Of a stretch of DNA of 64,000 nucleotides, positions 52,478 to 61,405 are shown in pieces. Positions within the stretch are counted from its first letter, which is position 1. Each line of letters starts with the position of its first letter. The translations under genes were made by a program, and so were the position numbers. Under the pieces are notes generated by a model. It ran no database searches. It had not been told where the DNA came from and saw only the letters and a program-made list of their open reading frames with translations. This DNA is from Geothrix sp. (GTDB lineage Bacteria > Acidobacteriota > Holophagae > Holophagales > Holophagaceae), in NCBI RefSeq assembly GCF_020622065.1, contig NZ_JAHRYQ010000001.1, forward strand, positions 1,674,001-1,738,000, in the 5' to 3' direction.

Positions 52478-53500
52478 ATGGACGAAGGACCTGCGGACGC
52501 GGATCTTCTGGACCTGCTCATCGTGGGGGCGGGGCCCGCGGGGATCGCCACCGCCGTGGAGGCCCGGCAGGCTGGCATCCAGCGCATCATGCTGCTGGAG
52601 AAGGGACCGAACCATAGCTTCTCCATCGAGAAGCTCTACACGCCCGGCAAGCGGGTGGACAAGGTCTACCTGGGCCAGGAGATCGATTGCGAAGGTGCCG
52701 TGTGCATCGTGGATGGCACCCGGGAGACCGTCCTGGAGACCCTGGACGGGTTCGTGCGGCAACACGGGCTGGAGGTGCAGAGCGACACCGAAGTCGCGAG
52801 CATCGCGCCCATGGAAGGGGGCGGATTCGAGGTGTTGGATGCCCGCAACACCCGATACCGGGCCCGGACGGTGGTCATTGCCATCGGCGTCTACGGGCGC
52901 CCCAACAGGCCCGACCACCCCATTCCGTCCAGCTTGAAAGGCCTGGTCCATTTCGACCTCACCGAGGAGATCCCTGCCGGGGAGAGCGTGCTGGTGGTGG
53001 GGGGTGGGAACACCGCCCTGGAGTATGTGGAATACCTCTATGGAGAGCGCCCGGTGACCCTGGCCTACCGGGGGGCCGAGTTCACCAAGGCCAATGGTGT
53101 GAACCAGCGGATTCTCCAGAACCTGGAGGCCGCAGGCCAGGCCGCGGTCTGGCGGAACGCCGGCATCGCCGCGCTGCGGGATGCCGGTGAGGCGCCCCGC
53201 ATCGAAGCCACCTTCAAGGACGGCAGGATCGCCCGGTTCCACCATGTCCTGTTCGCCTTGGGGGGTACCACGCCCGAGGGGTTCCTCCGGCAGGCGGGGG
53301 TGGAGCTGGATGGCAAGCACCCGCGGGTGGACCACCGCTTCCACTCCACCGTCCCCGGCCTCTATCTGGCCGGGGACTTGGTGGCTGGCGGCAAGGGCTC
53401 CATCGTGAAGGCCTTCAACACTGGCCGCGCCGTGGTGTGGGAGGGGCTCTGCCGGGACCACCTGGAATGCCGCATCCCGGGCACCGGGGAAAAACCTTGA
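52478..53500 (+). CDS. NAD(P)-binding flavoprotein, thioredoxin-reductase-like fold without CxxC
   Basis: A 340-residue two-dinucleotide-domain oxidoreductase. The FAD loop is LLIVGAGPAGIATAVEA, the NAD(P) loop is VLVVGGGNTALEYVEY and the C-terminal FAD motif is GLYLAGDLVAGG. The redox CxxC of thioredoxin reductase is absent, so it is more like YpdA/Bdr or ferredoxin-NADP reductase types. The partner is unknown. It is coupled to the next gene by a TTGA overlap. Confidence 0.85.
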   Translation: MDEGPADADLLDLLIVGAGPAGIATAVEARQAGIQRIMLLEKGPNHSFSIEKLYTPGKRVDKVYLGQEIDCEGAVCIVDGTRETVLETLDGFVRQHGLEVQSDTEVASIAPMEGGGFEVLDARNTRYRARTVVIAIGVYGRPNRPDHPIPSSLKGLVHFDLTEEIPAGESVLVVGGGNTALEYVEYLYGERPVTLAYRGAEFTKANGVNQRILQNLEAAGQAAVWRNAGIAALRDAGEAPRIEATFKDGRIARFHHVLFALGGTTPEGFLRQAGVELDGKHPRVDHRFHSTVPGLYLAGDLVAGGKGSIVKAFNTGRAVVWEGLCRDHLECRIPGTGEKP

Positions 53501-54366
53501 CGGGCCCCCTGGCCATTCTCGGCCCCGGCGTCCTCGGCCTTTCCACCGCCCAGTGGGCCGCCGAATGCGGTGTGGAGGTGCGTCTACTCGGCCGGGACTC
53601 GGACCATGCCCAGCGCGGCCTGCGCCAGGTGGAAGGCCGATGGGCCACCGCCACGAGGAAGGGTCTCCTGACCCCTGCCGAGGTCGACCAGGCCCGGGGC
53701 CGGATCCGAGCCGAGGCCTTCGGCCCCCGGGCCCTGGATGGGGCCTCCGCGCTGCTGGAGGCCCTTCCCGAGGCCATGGACGGTAAAGCTGTGGCTCTGG
53801 CCTCGGCAAGAACCTGGGGGCCTCCGGACCTATTGCTGCTCTCCGGCACCTCCGCCCTGCCCATCTCGGACCTTGCCGAGGCCGCTGGACTCCAGGGCCG
53901 GTTGTTGGGCTTCCATCTCTTCGTCCCAGTCTCCCGGATGGGCGTGGTGGAGATGGCGGTACCCGCCGGAATGCCGGAAGCGCTGGTCTTCCAGGCCCAG
54001 GCCCTCGGCCGTTCCCTCCGCAAGCGTGTGGTGATCGTGAAGGACCAACCCGGCTTCGCCGCCGCCCGCATGGCCTTGGTCCAGGGCCTGGAGGCCATGC
54101 GGCTCCTGGAGGCCGGCGTGGCCACGGCCCAGGATCTGGATGCCCTGATGACCCTCGGATATGGCCACCCGGTGGGGCCCCTCGAGCTTTCAGATCGCGT
54201 CGGCCTCGACCTGCGTCTCCGCATCACGGAGGGCCTGTTCCAGGCTTCCGGGGACCCGCGCTTCGCCCCACCGGAGCTTCTTCGGAAGAAGGTGGCCCAG
54301 GGCGAAACCGGACGCGCCGCCGGGCAGGGATTCTTCCCATGGGATGCGCAAGGGAGGCGCCTGTGA
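53497..54366 (+). CDS. 3-hydroxyacyl-CoA dehydrogenase-like protein
   Basis: A 289-residue NAD-binding protein of the 3-hydroxyacyl-CoA/3-hydroxybutyryl-CoA dehydrogenase family. LAILGPGVLGLSTAQWAAECGVEVRLLGRD is an altered Rossmann loop (GPG-LG for GAG-MG). The C-terminal domain has the NxPGF-like KDQPGFAAARM, DALMTLGYGHPVGPLELSDRVGLD. TSALPIS matches the family loop. The TTG at 53497 overlaps the flavoprotein stop and has GGGGA upstream. The changes around the Rossmann loop mean activity needs testing. Confidence 0.82.
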   Translation: MTGPLAILGPGVLGLSTAQWAAECGVEVRLLGRDSDHAQRGLRQVEGRWATATRKGLLTPAEVDQARGRIRAEAFGPRALDGASALLEALPEAMDGKAVALASARTWGPPDLLLLSGTSALPISDLAEAAGLQGRLLGFHLFVPVSRMGVVEMAVPAGMPEALVFQAQALGRSLRKRVVIVKDQPGFAAARMALVQGLEAMRLLEAGVATAQDLDALMTLGYGHPVGPLELSDRVGLDLRLRITEGLFQASGDPRFAPPELLRKKVAQGETGRAAGQGFFPWDAQGRRL

Positions 54367-54515
54367 ACACCCCCGTCCTCATCGCCTGCGGGCTGGTCAT
54401 CCTGTTCGTGATCTATGTCGCATATCGGATCGGCCAGGTCCTGCTGCGGGTCTTCGTGGGCCTGGCCGCGCTGGCTCTGGTAAGCTGGGGGCTCTGGAAC
54501 CTCTTCCATTCCTGA
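54363..54515 (+). CDS. Tiny membrane protein (50 aa)
   Basis: GTG start overlaps the stop of the dehydrogenase-like gene (GTGA). Two hydrophobic segments (VLIACGLVILFVIYVAY and LLRVFVGLAALALVSWGLW) fill nearly the entire protein. Unknown function; the tight coupling supports that it is translated. Confidence 0.6.
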   Translation: MNTPVLIACGLVILFVIYVAYRIGQVLLRVFVGLAALALVSWGLWNLFHS

Positions 54516-54539
54516 ATTCCCAGCCTTCGAGGAGCAAGC

Positions 54540-54740
54540 ATGGCCGCCATCTCCTGCACCCACTGCGGCGCCGATCTGACCGCCCCCCAGAGCGTGCGCA
54601 TTGCCGAGTACCATTTCGGTCGCCTGGAGAAGGTCGCCGAAGATCCCGGGTTCAAATACCACTTCGAGCAGGCGGACAACTACACCATCCTCTGCAATAG
54701 CTGCAAGCGCCTCGTCCGCACCCTCCCCATCGCCAAATAA
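54540..54740 (+). CDS. Small zinc-ribbon protein (66 aa)
   Basis: CTHCGADL and CNSCKRLV form a four-cysteine site for zinc. AGGAG lies 6 bp before the ATG. Function unknown; last gene of the short plus-strand operon, followed by a large palindrome. Confidence 0.7.
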   Translation: MAAISCTHCGADLTAPQSVRIAEYHFGRLEKVAEDPGFKYHFEQADNYTILCNSCKRLVRTLPIAK

Positions 54741-54753
54741 TTCCTTCTTCGTT

Positions 54754-54799
54754 CCACCTAAAGCAACGGCCCCAATTGGGGCCGTTGCTTTAGGTGGAG
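54754..54799. terminator. 46-bp perfect palindrome between convergent operons
   Basis: Perfect inverted repeat around the centre AATT, with the arm CCACCTAAAGCAACGGCCCC. It lies between the zinc-ribbon gene (plus) and pilQ (minus), so it is most likely a bidirectional terminator. A T-rich run (TTGCTTT) is within the arm. Confidence 0.75.
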
Positions 54800-54805
54800 A
54801 AGGAC

Positions 54806-56863
54806 CTATTGGCGGAGCACCCGCGGCGTGATGAAGATCAGCAGTTCGCTGTTCTTTTCGGCCTTGGTGTCTTTGCGGAAGAGGAATCCGAGGAGGGGGA
54901 TCTTGGACAGGAAGGGAACGCCTGCCTGGCCCTGCGTGGAGTTGGTGACATACACGCCGCCCAGCACCGCCGTGCCGCCATCCCGAACCAGCATCTGGGT
55001 TTCCAGGGCCTTGCGAAGGATGGTGGGAGTCCCTTGCACCGTGCGGCTGAAGTCGGCTTCCGCCTTCTCCAGCTTGATGTCCATGATGATGGTGCCCTCG
55101 TTGGTGATCTGGGGCGTGACATCCAGCTGCAGGTTCGCATCCACGAAGGCCACGGTGATCGCGCCGCCCTGGGCGCCACCCTGCTGGGTGGGATAGGGGA
55201 TCTTCTCGCCGCTGAGGATGGTGGCCTTCTTGTTGTTCTGGGTCACCACCTTCGGAGACGACACGATCTTCACGGTGCCGTTGGATTCCAGGGCCTGCAG
55301 CACCGCGTTGATGCTGAAGCGGTTGCTGAGGAAGGACAGCCAGATCTCGCCGGCGGGAGCCGCCAGGGAGGTTACGCCATCCTTGCCGGGGGCCCAGGCA
55401 ACGGCCGCCTGCTGACCCGATGCGGGCCGGTTGAAGCCCTGAACGCCGTTCCAGAAGGGAGACTGGGTGCCAACCCAGGGGGTGCCCGTCGAACCTGTTC
55501 CGCCGGTGATCGAGGCAGCACCACTGTTGGCCGTGGGCCACTTGACCCCGAATTCCCGCTGCCAGTCCTTGTTGGCCTCGACGACGCGGGCTTCGATCTG
55601 AACCTGCTGGATCTGCACATCGAGGGTCTGGAGGAGGTCGTCGATCAGGGAGATGTTGCGCGGCAAGTCGGTGATGATGAGCGTGTTGGTGCGGTCATCC
55701 AGAATGGCGGAGCCGCGCTTGGTGAGCATCTCCTTGAGGATCTTCTGGACCTCCCCGACCTTCGCGTAGGAAAGGGGACGGGTGATGGTCTGAAGCTCGC
55801 CGGACAGGGCCTTCGTCTCCTCGAGCTTCTTGCGCTCCTCCTCTTCCTTCTGGAGCTTGTCCATCTTGGCGACGCGCATCACCCCGTTCTGGATTTCCTT
55901 GCCGAGGCCCGCGTTCTTCAGGACCACATCCAGCACCTGATCCCAGGGAGTGTCCGTGAACTTGATCCCGAGATTGCCCTGCACATCGGGATCCATCACG
56001 AGGTTCAGCTTCCCGGTGTCCGCGAGGATCCGCAGGAAGTCGCGGATCTCGGTGTTCTGGAGGTCGATGGTGATCTTGGCCCCGGTGTAGCGGGTGGTGG
56101 TCTCACCCAGGGTCCGCCCGGTCCGGGACTGGGAGGGTGCCGCGGCATGCGGCTTTTCGGCCTCGGGCACCTGGACTGCCTCCGGGCTCGCCACCGGCAG
56201 GGCCGTCGAGGCCGCCAGCTGGGGGAGAATCTGGAAGCCGCCGCCAAAGGCAGGCAGGCTGGCCAAGGGCTTGACGGATGAGGAGGCGGAAGCCGAGGCG
56301 GCAGGTGCCATCACCGGAGAAACGGTGACCGGGGCGGAGGCGACGAGCGTCTCGGCAGGAACCGGCAGCAGCCGTGCGGGTGCCGCAGGAACGAAGGAGC
56401 CTTCGAGGCGGGCCTGCACGCGGCCCTCACCGGGGGTCAGCACCAGCTGGACACCATTGGGGCCGGAACCGACGACCACCTGGGTCCCAGGGGCGACTTC
56501 GAGCACCAGGCGCGTCACTGGCTTGGGCGAGGTCGCGAACTGGGCCAGGCGGGCCTTCTGGATCAGGGGATGGGACAGGAGGAGCAGGTCCTTTTTGGTG
56601 ACGGCAGAGCCGCGATCAACGCCAGGCAGATCCAGAACCACGCGGAGCGGATTGGAAAAGACCTGGACGCCCGGCTGAGCGGACATCCCGGGGATGCCGA
56701 GCGACACCTTGGCGCCCGGGCCGGCGGACTCGAGGATCGCCGAAACCAGGGTGGCCTTCGAGATCGAGGTTTCGGCGGCCGGCGAAGCAAGGAGGGATCC
56801 CGTGTGGATCCCCGCCAGGACCACGCCCCCTGCAACCAGCAAGGAACTCAGGCGAGCATTCAT
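54806..56863 (-). CDS. pilQ: Type IV pilus secretin PilQ
   Basis: Outer-membrane secretin of 685 residues through which type IV pili exit. Signal peptide (SLLVAGGVVLAGIHTGSLLA), an AMIN-like domain (about 50-145), a Pro/Ala/Ser-rich linker, an STN domain (TTTRYTGAKITIDLQNTEIRDFLRIL; not repeated twice), an N1/NolW domain (SYAKVGEVQKILKEM) and the secretin core (QIEARVVEANKDWQREFG to FITPRVLRQ) appear in order. It is the last gene of pilMNOPQ and overlaps pilP by 4 bp. Confidence 0.95.
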   Translation of the reverse strand: MNARLSSLLVAGGVVLAGIHTGSLLASPAAETSISKATLVSAILESAGPGAKVSLGIPGMSAQPGVQVFSNPLRVVLDLPGVDRGSAVTKKDLLLLSHPLIQKARLAQFATSPKPVTRLVLEVAPGTQVVVGSGPNGVQLVLTPGEGRVQARLEGSFVPAAPARLLPVPAETLVASAPVTVSPVMAPAASASASSSVKPLASLPAFGGGFQILPQLAASTALPVASPEAVQVPEAEKPHAAAPSQSRTGRTLGETTTRYTGAKITIDLQNTEIRDFLRILADTGKLNLVMDPDVQGNLGIKFTDTPWDQVLDVVLKNAGLGKEIQNGVMRVAKMDKLQKEEEERKKLEETKALSGELQTITRPLSYAKVGEVQKILKEMLTKRGSAILDDRTNTLIITDLPRNISLIDDLLQTLDVQIQQVQIEARVVEANKDWQREFGVKWPTANSGAASITGGTGSTGTPWVGTQSPFWNGVQGFNRPASGQQAAVAWAPGKDGVTSLAAPAGEIWLSFLSNRFSINAVLQALESNGTVKIVSSPKVVTQNNKKATILSGEKIPYPTQQGGAQGGAITVAFVDANLQLDVTPQITNEGTIIMDIKLEKAEADFSRTVQGTPTILRKALETQMLVRDGGTAVLGGVYVTNSTQGQAGVPFLSKIPLLGFLFRKDTKAEKNSELLIFITPRVLRQ

Positions 56864-57306
56864 CGTTTACCCTCCTCACGCTTGAACGTCTTCGTGATGG
56901 TGCGGAATACAGAACGGTTGGTGGTGTTCAATTCCCATTGGTGGAAAGTCACCGATTTATCGGAAATGCTGGTGATTTCCCCATCTTTGAATCGATGGCC
57001 CACGGGAAGCCATCGGACATTGCCGCGGCTGTCCGAAACGATGGCGAAATTCTTGCCATCTTTCCGGATCATCCCCTTGACCGCGATGTCTTCGATGACA
57101 TCGAGCGCGTCGACGGGCCGCTCGTCGCTGGGGGCGGAGAAGGGATCCCGGAGGATGGAGGGCTTGTAGGGGGTGATCTTGACGATCGCCACATCCTGGG
57201 GGACCGGCTCGGCACCCGGGGACTCAGCCTGCTTGGCGGCAGGACCGGCCTGGGCACTCAGGAGGGTGCCGGTGAGAAGGGGGAGGTACAGGAGTCTCTG
57301 GATCAT
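56860..57306 (-). CDS. pilP: Type IV pilus assembly protein PilP
   Basis: 148-residue periplasmic protein that bridges PilNO and PilQ. An N-terminal signal (LLYLPLLTGTLLSAQA) is followed by a Pro/Glu-rich part and the PilP fold with ILRDPFSAP, DVIEDIAVKGMI and NVRWLPVGHRFKDGEI. The signal sequence lacks a lipobox Cys, so it is not a lipoprotein as in Neisseria. Confidence 0.9.
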   Translation of the reverse strand: MIQRLLYLPLLTGTLLSAQAGPAAKQAESPGAEPVPQDVAIVKITPYKPSILRDPFSAPSDERPVDALDVIEDIAVKGMIRKDGKNFAIVSDSRGNVRWLPVGHRFKDGEITSISDKSVTFHQWELNTTNRSVFRTITKTFKREEGKR

Positions 57307-57315
57307 GGCTGTTCC

Positions 57316-57927
57316 TCAATCCTCCTTGGCGCCGCCCTTGGGAGCCGGAGCCGGGGTGGGCTTCTTGACGGGCTCGGCCGGGGGAGGTTCGGGGTTGTAG
57401 ACGAAGGCACTGATCGTGCACTTCACCGCGGCCGGATAGACGCTGCGGTTGTCGGTCTTGCGGGTGAACTCGATGTTGGAGATGTTGATGATCTTGTCGT
57501 ACCCCGAGATCAGCGAAGCGAACTGACCGAAGGAGTGGTACCCCACCCGGAATTCGAATTCCACTGGCTTCTCGGTGTAGTAGGTGTCCTTCCGTTCCGG
57601 CTTGAGGGCGAACGAGACCTGATCGATGCCGGCATCATCGGCAATCTTCTTGATGCGGTAGGGGATTTCACCGTAATCCGCTTCTGAAGGCATGATCTTG
57701 ATGAGCTCGTCGATGCGCTTGTCCTGCTTGGCCACTTCCTCGCGGAGCTTTTCGTAGTTGGCCTTCAGGAGCTTGCCCTTGTCCACCTCGGCCTGAAGGG
57801 TGTTTACATCGGCCCGGATGGTCTCCAGTTCGCCCCGTTTCCCACCGAGCAGGAAGTAGACCAGCCCGGCCAGAACGATGCCGGCCACCGCGCCCACGCC
57901 AATCTGTTTCTGAAGTTGGGGATTCAT
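57316..57927 (-). CDS. pilO: Type IV pilus assembly protein PilO
   Basis: 203-residue inner-membrane protein that pairs with PilN. One TM (VGAVAGIVLAGLVYFLLGG), a coiled coil (ELETIRADVNTLQAEV) and a ferredoxin-like periplasmic domain (EFEFRVGYHSFGQF, FTRKTDNRSVYPAAVKCTIS). Its C-terminus is a Pro/Lys-rich tail. It lies 8 bp downstream of pilN. Confidence 0.92.
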   Translation of the reverse strand: MNPQLQKQIGVGAVAGIVLAGLVYFLLGGKRGELETIRADVNTLQAEVDKGKLLKANYEKLREEVAKQDKRIDELIKIMPSEADYGEIPYRIKKIADDAGIDQVSFALKPERKDTYYTEKPVEFEFRVGYHSFGQFASLISGYDKIINISNIEFTRKTDNRSVYPAAVKCTISAFVYNPEPPPAEPVKKPTPAPAPKGGAKED

Positions 57928-57935
57928 GGCCTGCC

Positions 57936-58535
57936 TCAGACAGCGTTCTGGAGTTCGAAGGAGATCGTGAAGTCGAAGGAGCCGGTGCTCCCCCGTTTCG
58001 CGCCAGGGTAGTTGATCTTCTTGAACCAGCGGGTGCGGGACTGGAGGTTACCGTAGAAGGAGTTGATGGACTCGAAGTTCCTGCCCTCGCCCTCGATGGT
58101 GATGACGGCCCCCTTCTGGGAGACCTTCTTGAACCACACATCGTCCGGCAGGCTGCTCGCGAGCTCTTCGAGGAAATGCACCGGCAGCGACTGCTGGCGC
58201 TTGAGGGCGGTCATCACCTCTTCCTTTTTCTGGAGGGCGGCCTTCTTGTCCCGGAAGGTCTTTTCCAGGGCGATGTAGGGTTCATAGAGCTTCTTGTCGC
58301 GTTCTAGCTCGGCCTTGTGCTTCTCGGCCTTGGTGAACTCGCTGTTCAGCCAGATGTAGTAGATGCCACCGAAGGCCGCGAACAGAAGGCCGACCACCAC
58401 GCCCGCGATGGGAAGGCTGGAGCGGCTTCCGCCCTCGCCCGTATAGATCTGGACCGGCTCAGCCGCAGCCTTGTCCGCTCCCTTTTTGGCCCCGCCCTGA
58501 GCCAGCGCGTCACCCAGCAGGTTGATCTTGATCAT
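57936..58535 (-). CDS. pilN: Type IV pilus assembly protein PilN
   Basis: 199-residue inner-membrane protein. The N-terminal MIKINLLGDAL is the PilM-binding motif, then a spacer, one TM (LPIAGVVVGLLFAAFGGIYYIWL), a coiled coil and a periplasmic domain. It overlaps pilM by 4 bp. Confidence 0.94.
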   Translation of the reverse strand: MIKINLLGDALAQGGAKKGADKAAAEPVQIYTGEGGSRSSLPIAGVVVGLLFAAFGGIYYIWLNSEFTKAEKHKAELERDKKLYEPYIALEKTFRDKKAALQKKEEVMTALKRQQSLPVHFLEELASSLPDDVWFKKVSQKGAVITIEGEGRNFESINSFYGNLQSRTRWFKKINYPGAKRGSTGSFDFTISFELQNAV

Positions 58536-59626
58536 CGGTCCCCCACTTGGCGCAAGGCCAGCCCGACGACAACGGCAGCGCCGCCGCCGATCTCCCGGAC
58601 CGTGACGGGATCCTCGGTCCGGCCGTCGATTTCGATGAGCTGGAAGGGATTGAAGCGATCCACCGATACCCGGAGCCGATCGCTCAGCACATCCATCAAT
58701 CCGTGGATCATGGAGCCCCCGCCGCTGACCAGCACGCGGTCGAGACGGTCCACCTTGAAGCTGCTCTTGAAGAAGTCGAGCGTGCGGCTGAGCTCATCGG
58801 CGAAGGCATCGGACACCGCGTTGATCGAAGGCTGGATCTCCTCCGGCTCCCGCCCCTCGGAGGCCTGGTTCCGCTTCAGCCGCTCGGCCGCTTCACGGCT
58901 CACGCCCCAATCCTCCATGAGCTTTTCGGAGTAGCGGCCGCTGCCCCATGCCATGTCGCGCCAGAACACCGACTTCCCACCGACCATCATGGTGAGGTTG
59001 GTGAAGGTGGCGCCCATGTTGACCAGGGCGACAACCTCTTCCCGGCCCATGCCCGAAGTGTTGGCTTCGTAGGCGTTCTGGACCGCGAATACATCGACAT
59101 CCACCACCTTGGGGCTGCACCCGGCCTGGGCCACGCAGCTGACATAGGCTTCGAGCTTGTCCTTCCGGCAGGCCACCAGGACGACATCCATGTTGCCGTC
59201 CGCCGCCCGCTCCTCGATGAGGTAGTAGTCCAGCGCGTAGGAATCCAGCCCCTGGCCGGCGGGGAAGAAGCTCTCCGCCTCCCAGCGGACGGATTCAGCC
59301 AATTCGGCCTGGCTCATCAGGGGAAATGTCACTTTTTTGACCATCACCTGTTGGCCTGACACTGAGATGGCCACATCCTTGGCCTTGATTTTCTGTTCTG
59401 CCAGAACCTGACGGATAGCCGACGACACAGCGTTGCTATCCATGATGTCGCCATCCACGATGGCGTCGGCCGGGAGGGGCACCTGCCCGAGCTTCTGCAG
59501 GCGGTAACGGATATTGCTGCCCTTCCCGATCTGCTGAAGTTCGCAGACTTTCACCGAGCTGGAGCCAATATCCAAGCCGACCAGACTTTTGGTTTTGCTT
59601 CCGAAAAGACCCACCGGACGCCTCAC
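58532..59626 (-). CDS. pilM: Type IV pilus assembly protein PilM
   Basis: Actin-like ATPase of the cytoplasmic pilus platform, 364 residues as an open frame. LVGLDIGSSSVKVCEL and VLVSGGGSMIHGL are the phosphate and adenosine loops. The frame opens with GTG 59626, but GTG 59614 gives MGLFGSKTKSLVGLDIG, the usual PilM start, and has GAGG 6 bp upstream; 59614 is likely the true start (360 residues). It is the first gene of pilMNOPQ. Confidence 0.94.
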   Translation of the reverse strand: MRRPVGLFGSKTKSLVGLDIGSSSVKVCELQQIGKGSNIRYRLQKLGQVPLPADAIVDGDIMDSNAVSSAIRQVLAEQKIKAKDVAISVSGQQVMVKKVTFPLMSQAELAESVRWEAESFFPAGQGLDSYALDYYLIEERAADGNMDVVLVACRKDKLEAYVSCVAQAGCSPKVVDVDVFAVQNAYEANTSGMGREEVVALVNMGATFTNLTMMVGGKSVFWRDMAWGSGRYSEKLMEDWGVSREAAERLKRNQASEGREPEEIQPSINAVSDAFADELSRTLDFFKSSFKVDRLDRVLVSGGGSMIHGLMDVLSDRLRVSVDRFNPFQLIEIDGRTEDPVTVREIGGGAAVVVGLALRQVGDR

Positions 59627-59693
59627 TTGGAGAATTTAGGTAGTTGGAAGGGTACCGCCGGAATGGATTAGGTCAAGGTTAACTGCGCTTGCA

Positions 59694-60461
<768 letters not shown>

Positions 60462-60463
60462 GA

Positions 60464-61192
60464 TCAACCCTTTCCCGTCAGTCGGCCCCAGAGGTCCTTT
60501 AGCTGATCCATGAGACTCGGCGCAGCCGCAGCAGCCTTGCCTTTCGGGCCCTGCCCGGCTCCCGCCTTGGCGCCCTGCCCGCCCTTGGGGGCGGACTGCC
60601 GCAGCTTGGGGTGGTTGGGCGAGATCTCCCGGGCCTTCTGGAGGTGCCGCTGGGCCCGCGCCGTCATTCCAAGCGTCTGGAAGTGTCCCGCCAGCCGGAT
60701 GTGGCTCTCCACATCAAGGGGGGCGAGGCGGACAGCCGCCTCGAGGGCCTTCACCACGGCCCGGAGGTCGCTGCCTTCCCGTTCGAGGATGGCGGCGAGC
60801 AGCGCGTGGTACTGGGGTTTCTTTTCGTCCAGCCGGATGGCGTAGTGGATGAGGGCCCGGGCCTGATCCACCCGTCCCTCGTCCAGGGCCGCCTTGGCCA
60901 TGGCCGCCCAGTCCTCGGGCGTCCGCTCCTGCGCGGATTCGGGCTCCCGCTCCTTCTCCTTGGCCGGTGCCGCCGCGGCCCGCGGCATCTGCTGCAGGGC
61001 CGTCAGCCGCTTGCCTGGATCCTTCAGGATGCTGAAGGCCTCGGCCAGTTCACGAAACTTCGCCTCCGCCTCGGCCTTCTCGGCCCCGGTGAACCGGTCG
61101 GGATGCCACCGTTTGGCGAGCCGGTGATACGCCGTCTTGATGTCCTCGGGTGAGGCATCCGGCGGGATTTCCAGCACATCGAATGGATTCAT
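60464..61192 (-). CDS. DnaJ-domain protein with a TPR-like region
   Basis: A 242-residue J-protein. The J domain covers about 1-65 with HPD at 30-32, followed by an Ala/Glu/Lys-rich linker, TPR-like helices (ARALIHYAIRLDEKKPQYHALLAAILE) and a Gly/Lys-rich C-terminus. No DnaJ zinc fingers are present. It may recruit DnaK to a specific client. It begins the unit with the PP2C gene. Confidence 0.85.
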   Translation of the reverse strand: MNPFDVLEIPPDASPEDIKTAYHRLAKRWHPDRFTGAEKAEAEAKFRELAEAFSILKDPGKRLTALQQMPRAAAAPAKEKEREPESAQERTPEDWAAMAKAALDEGRVDQARALIHYAIRLDEKKPQYHALLAAILEREGSDLRAVVKALEAAVRLAPLDVESHIRLAGHFQTLGMTARAQRHLQKAREISPNHPKLRQSAPKGGQGAKAGAGQGPKGKAAAAAPSLMDQLKDLWGRLTGKG

Positions 61193-61405
61193 GGGATTCC
61201 GCGGTACCTATCGGGTCGGTGCAGCGCATGCGAGTGGAAGAACAGGGCTTGAGCAGAGGATGGTAGCCTATTTCCGATCCGAATGCAGGTCCAGAGCTAT
61301 CGTGCTCGCTGGATTCCTCCGGGGAGATGCTGTCTCCACCCCGGTGGCCGAGACTGGAAGAGACCCCCTCGTGATGGCAAAGTAGAAGGTTCCAGAGGAG
61401 CGGGC

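Noticed and set aside
52478-53500. Thioredoxin reductase as the call for the flavoprotein
   Set aside because: The FAD and NAD(P) loops fit, but no redox-active CxxC is present between them.
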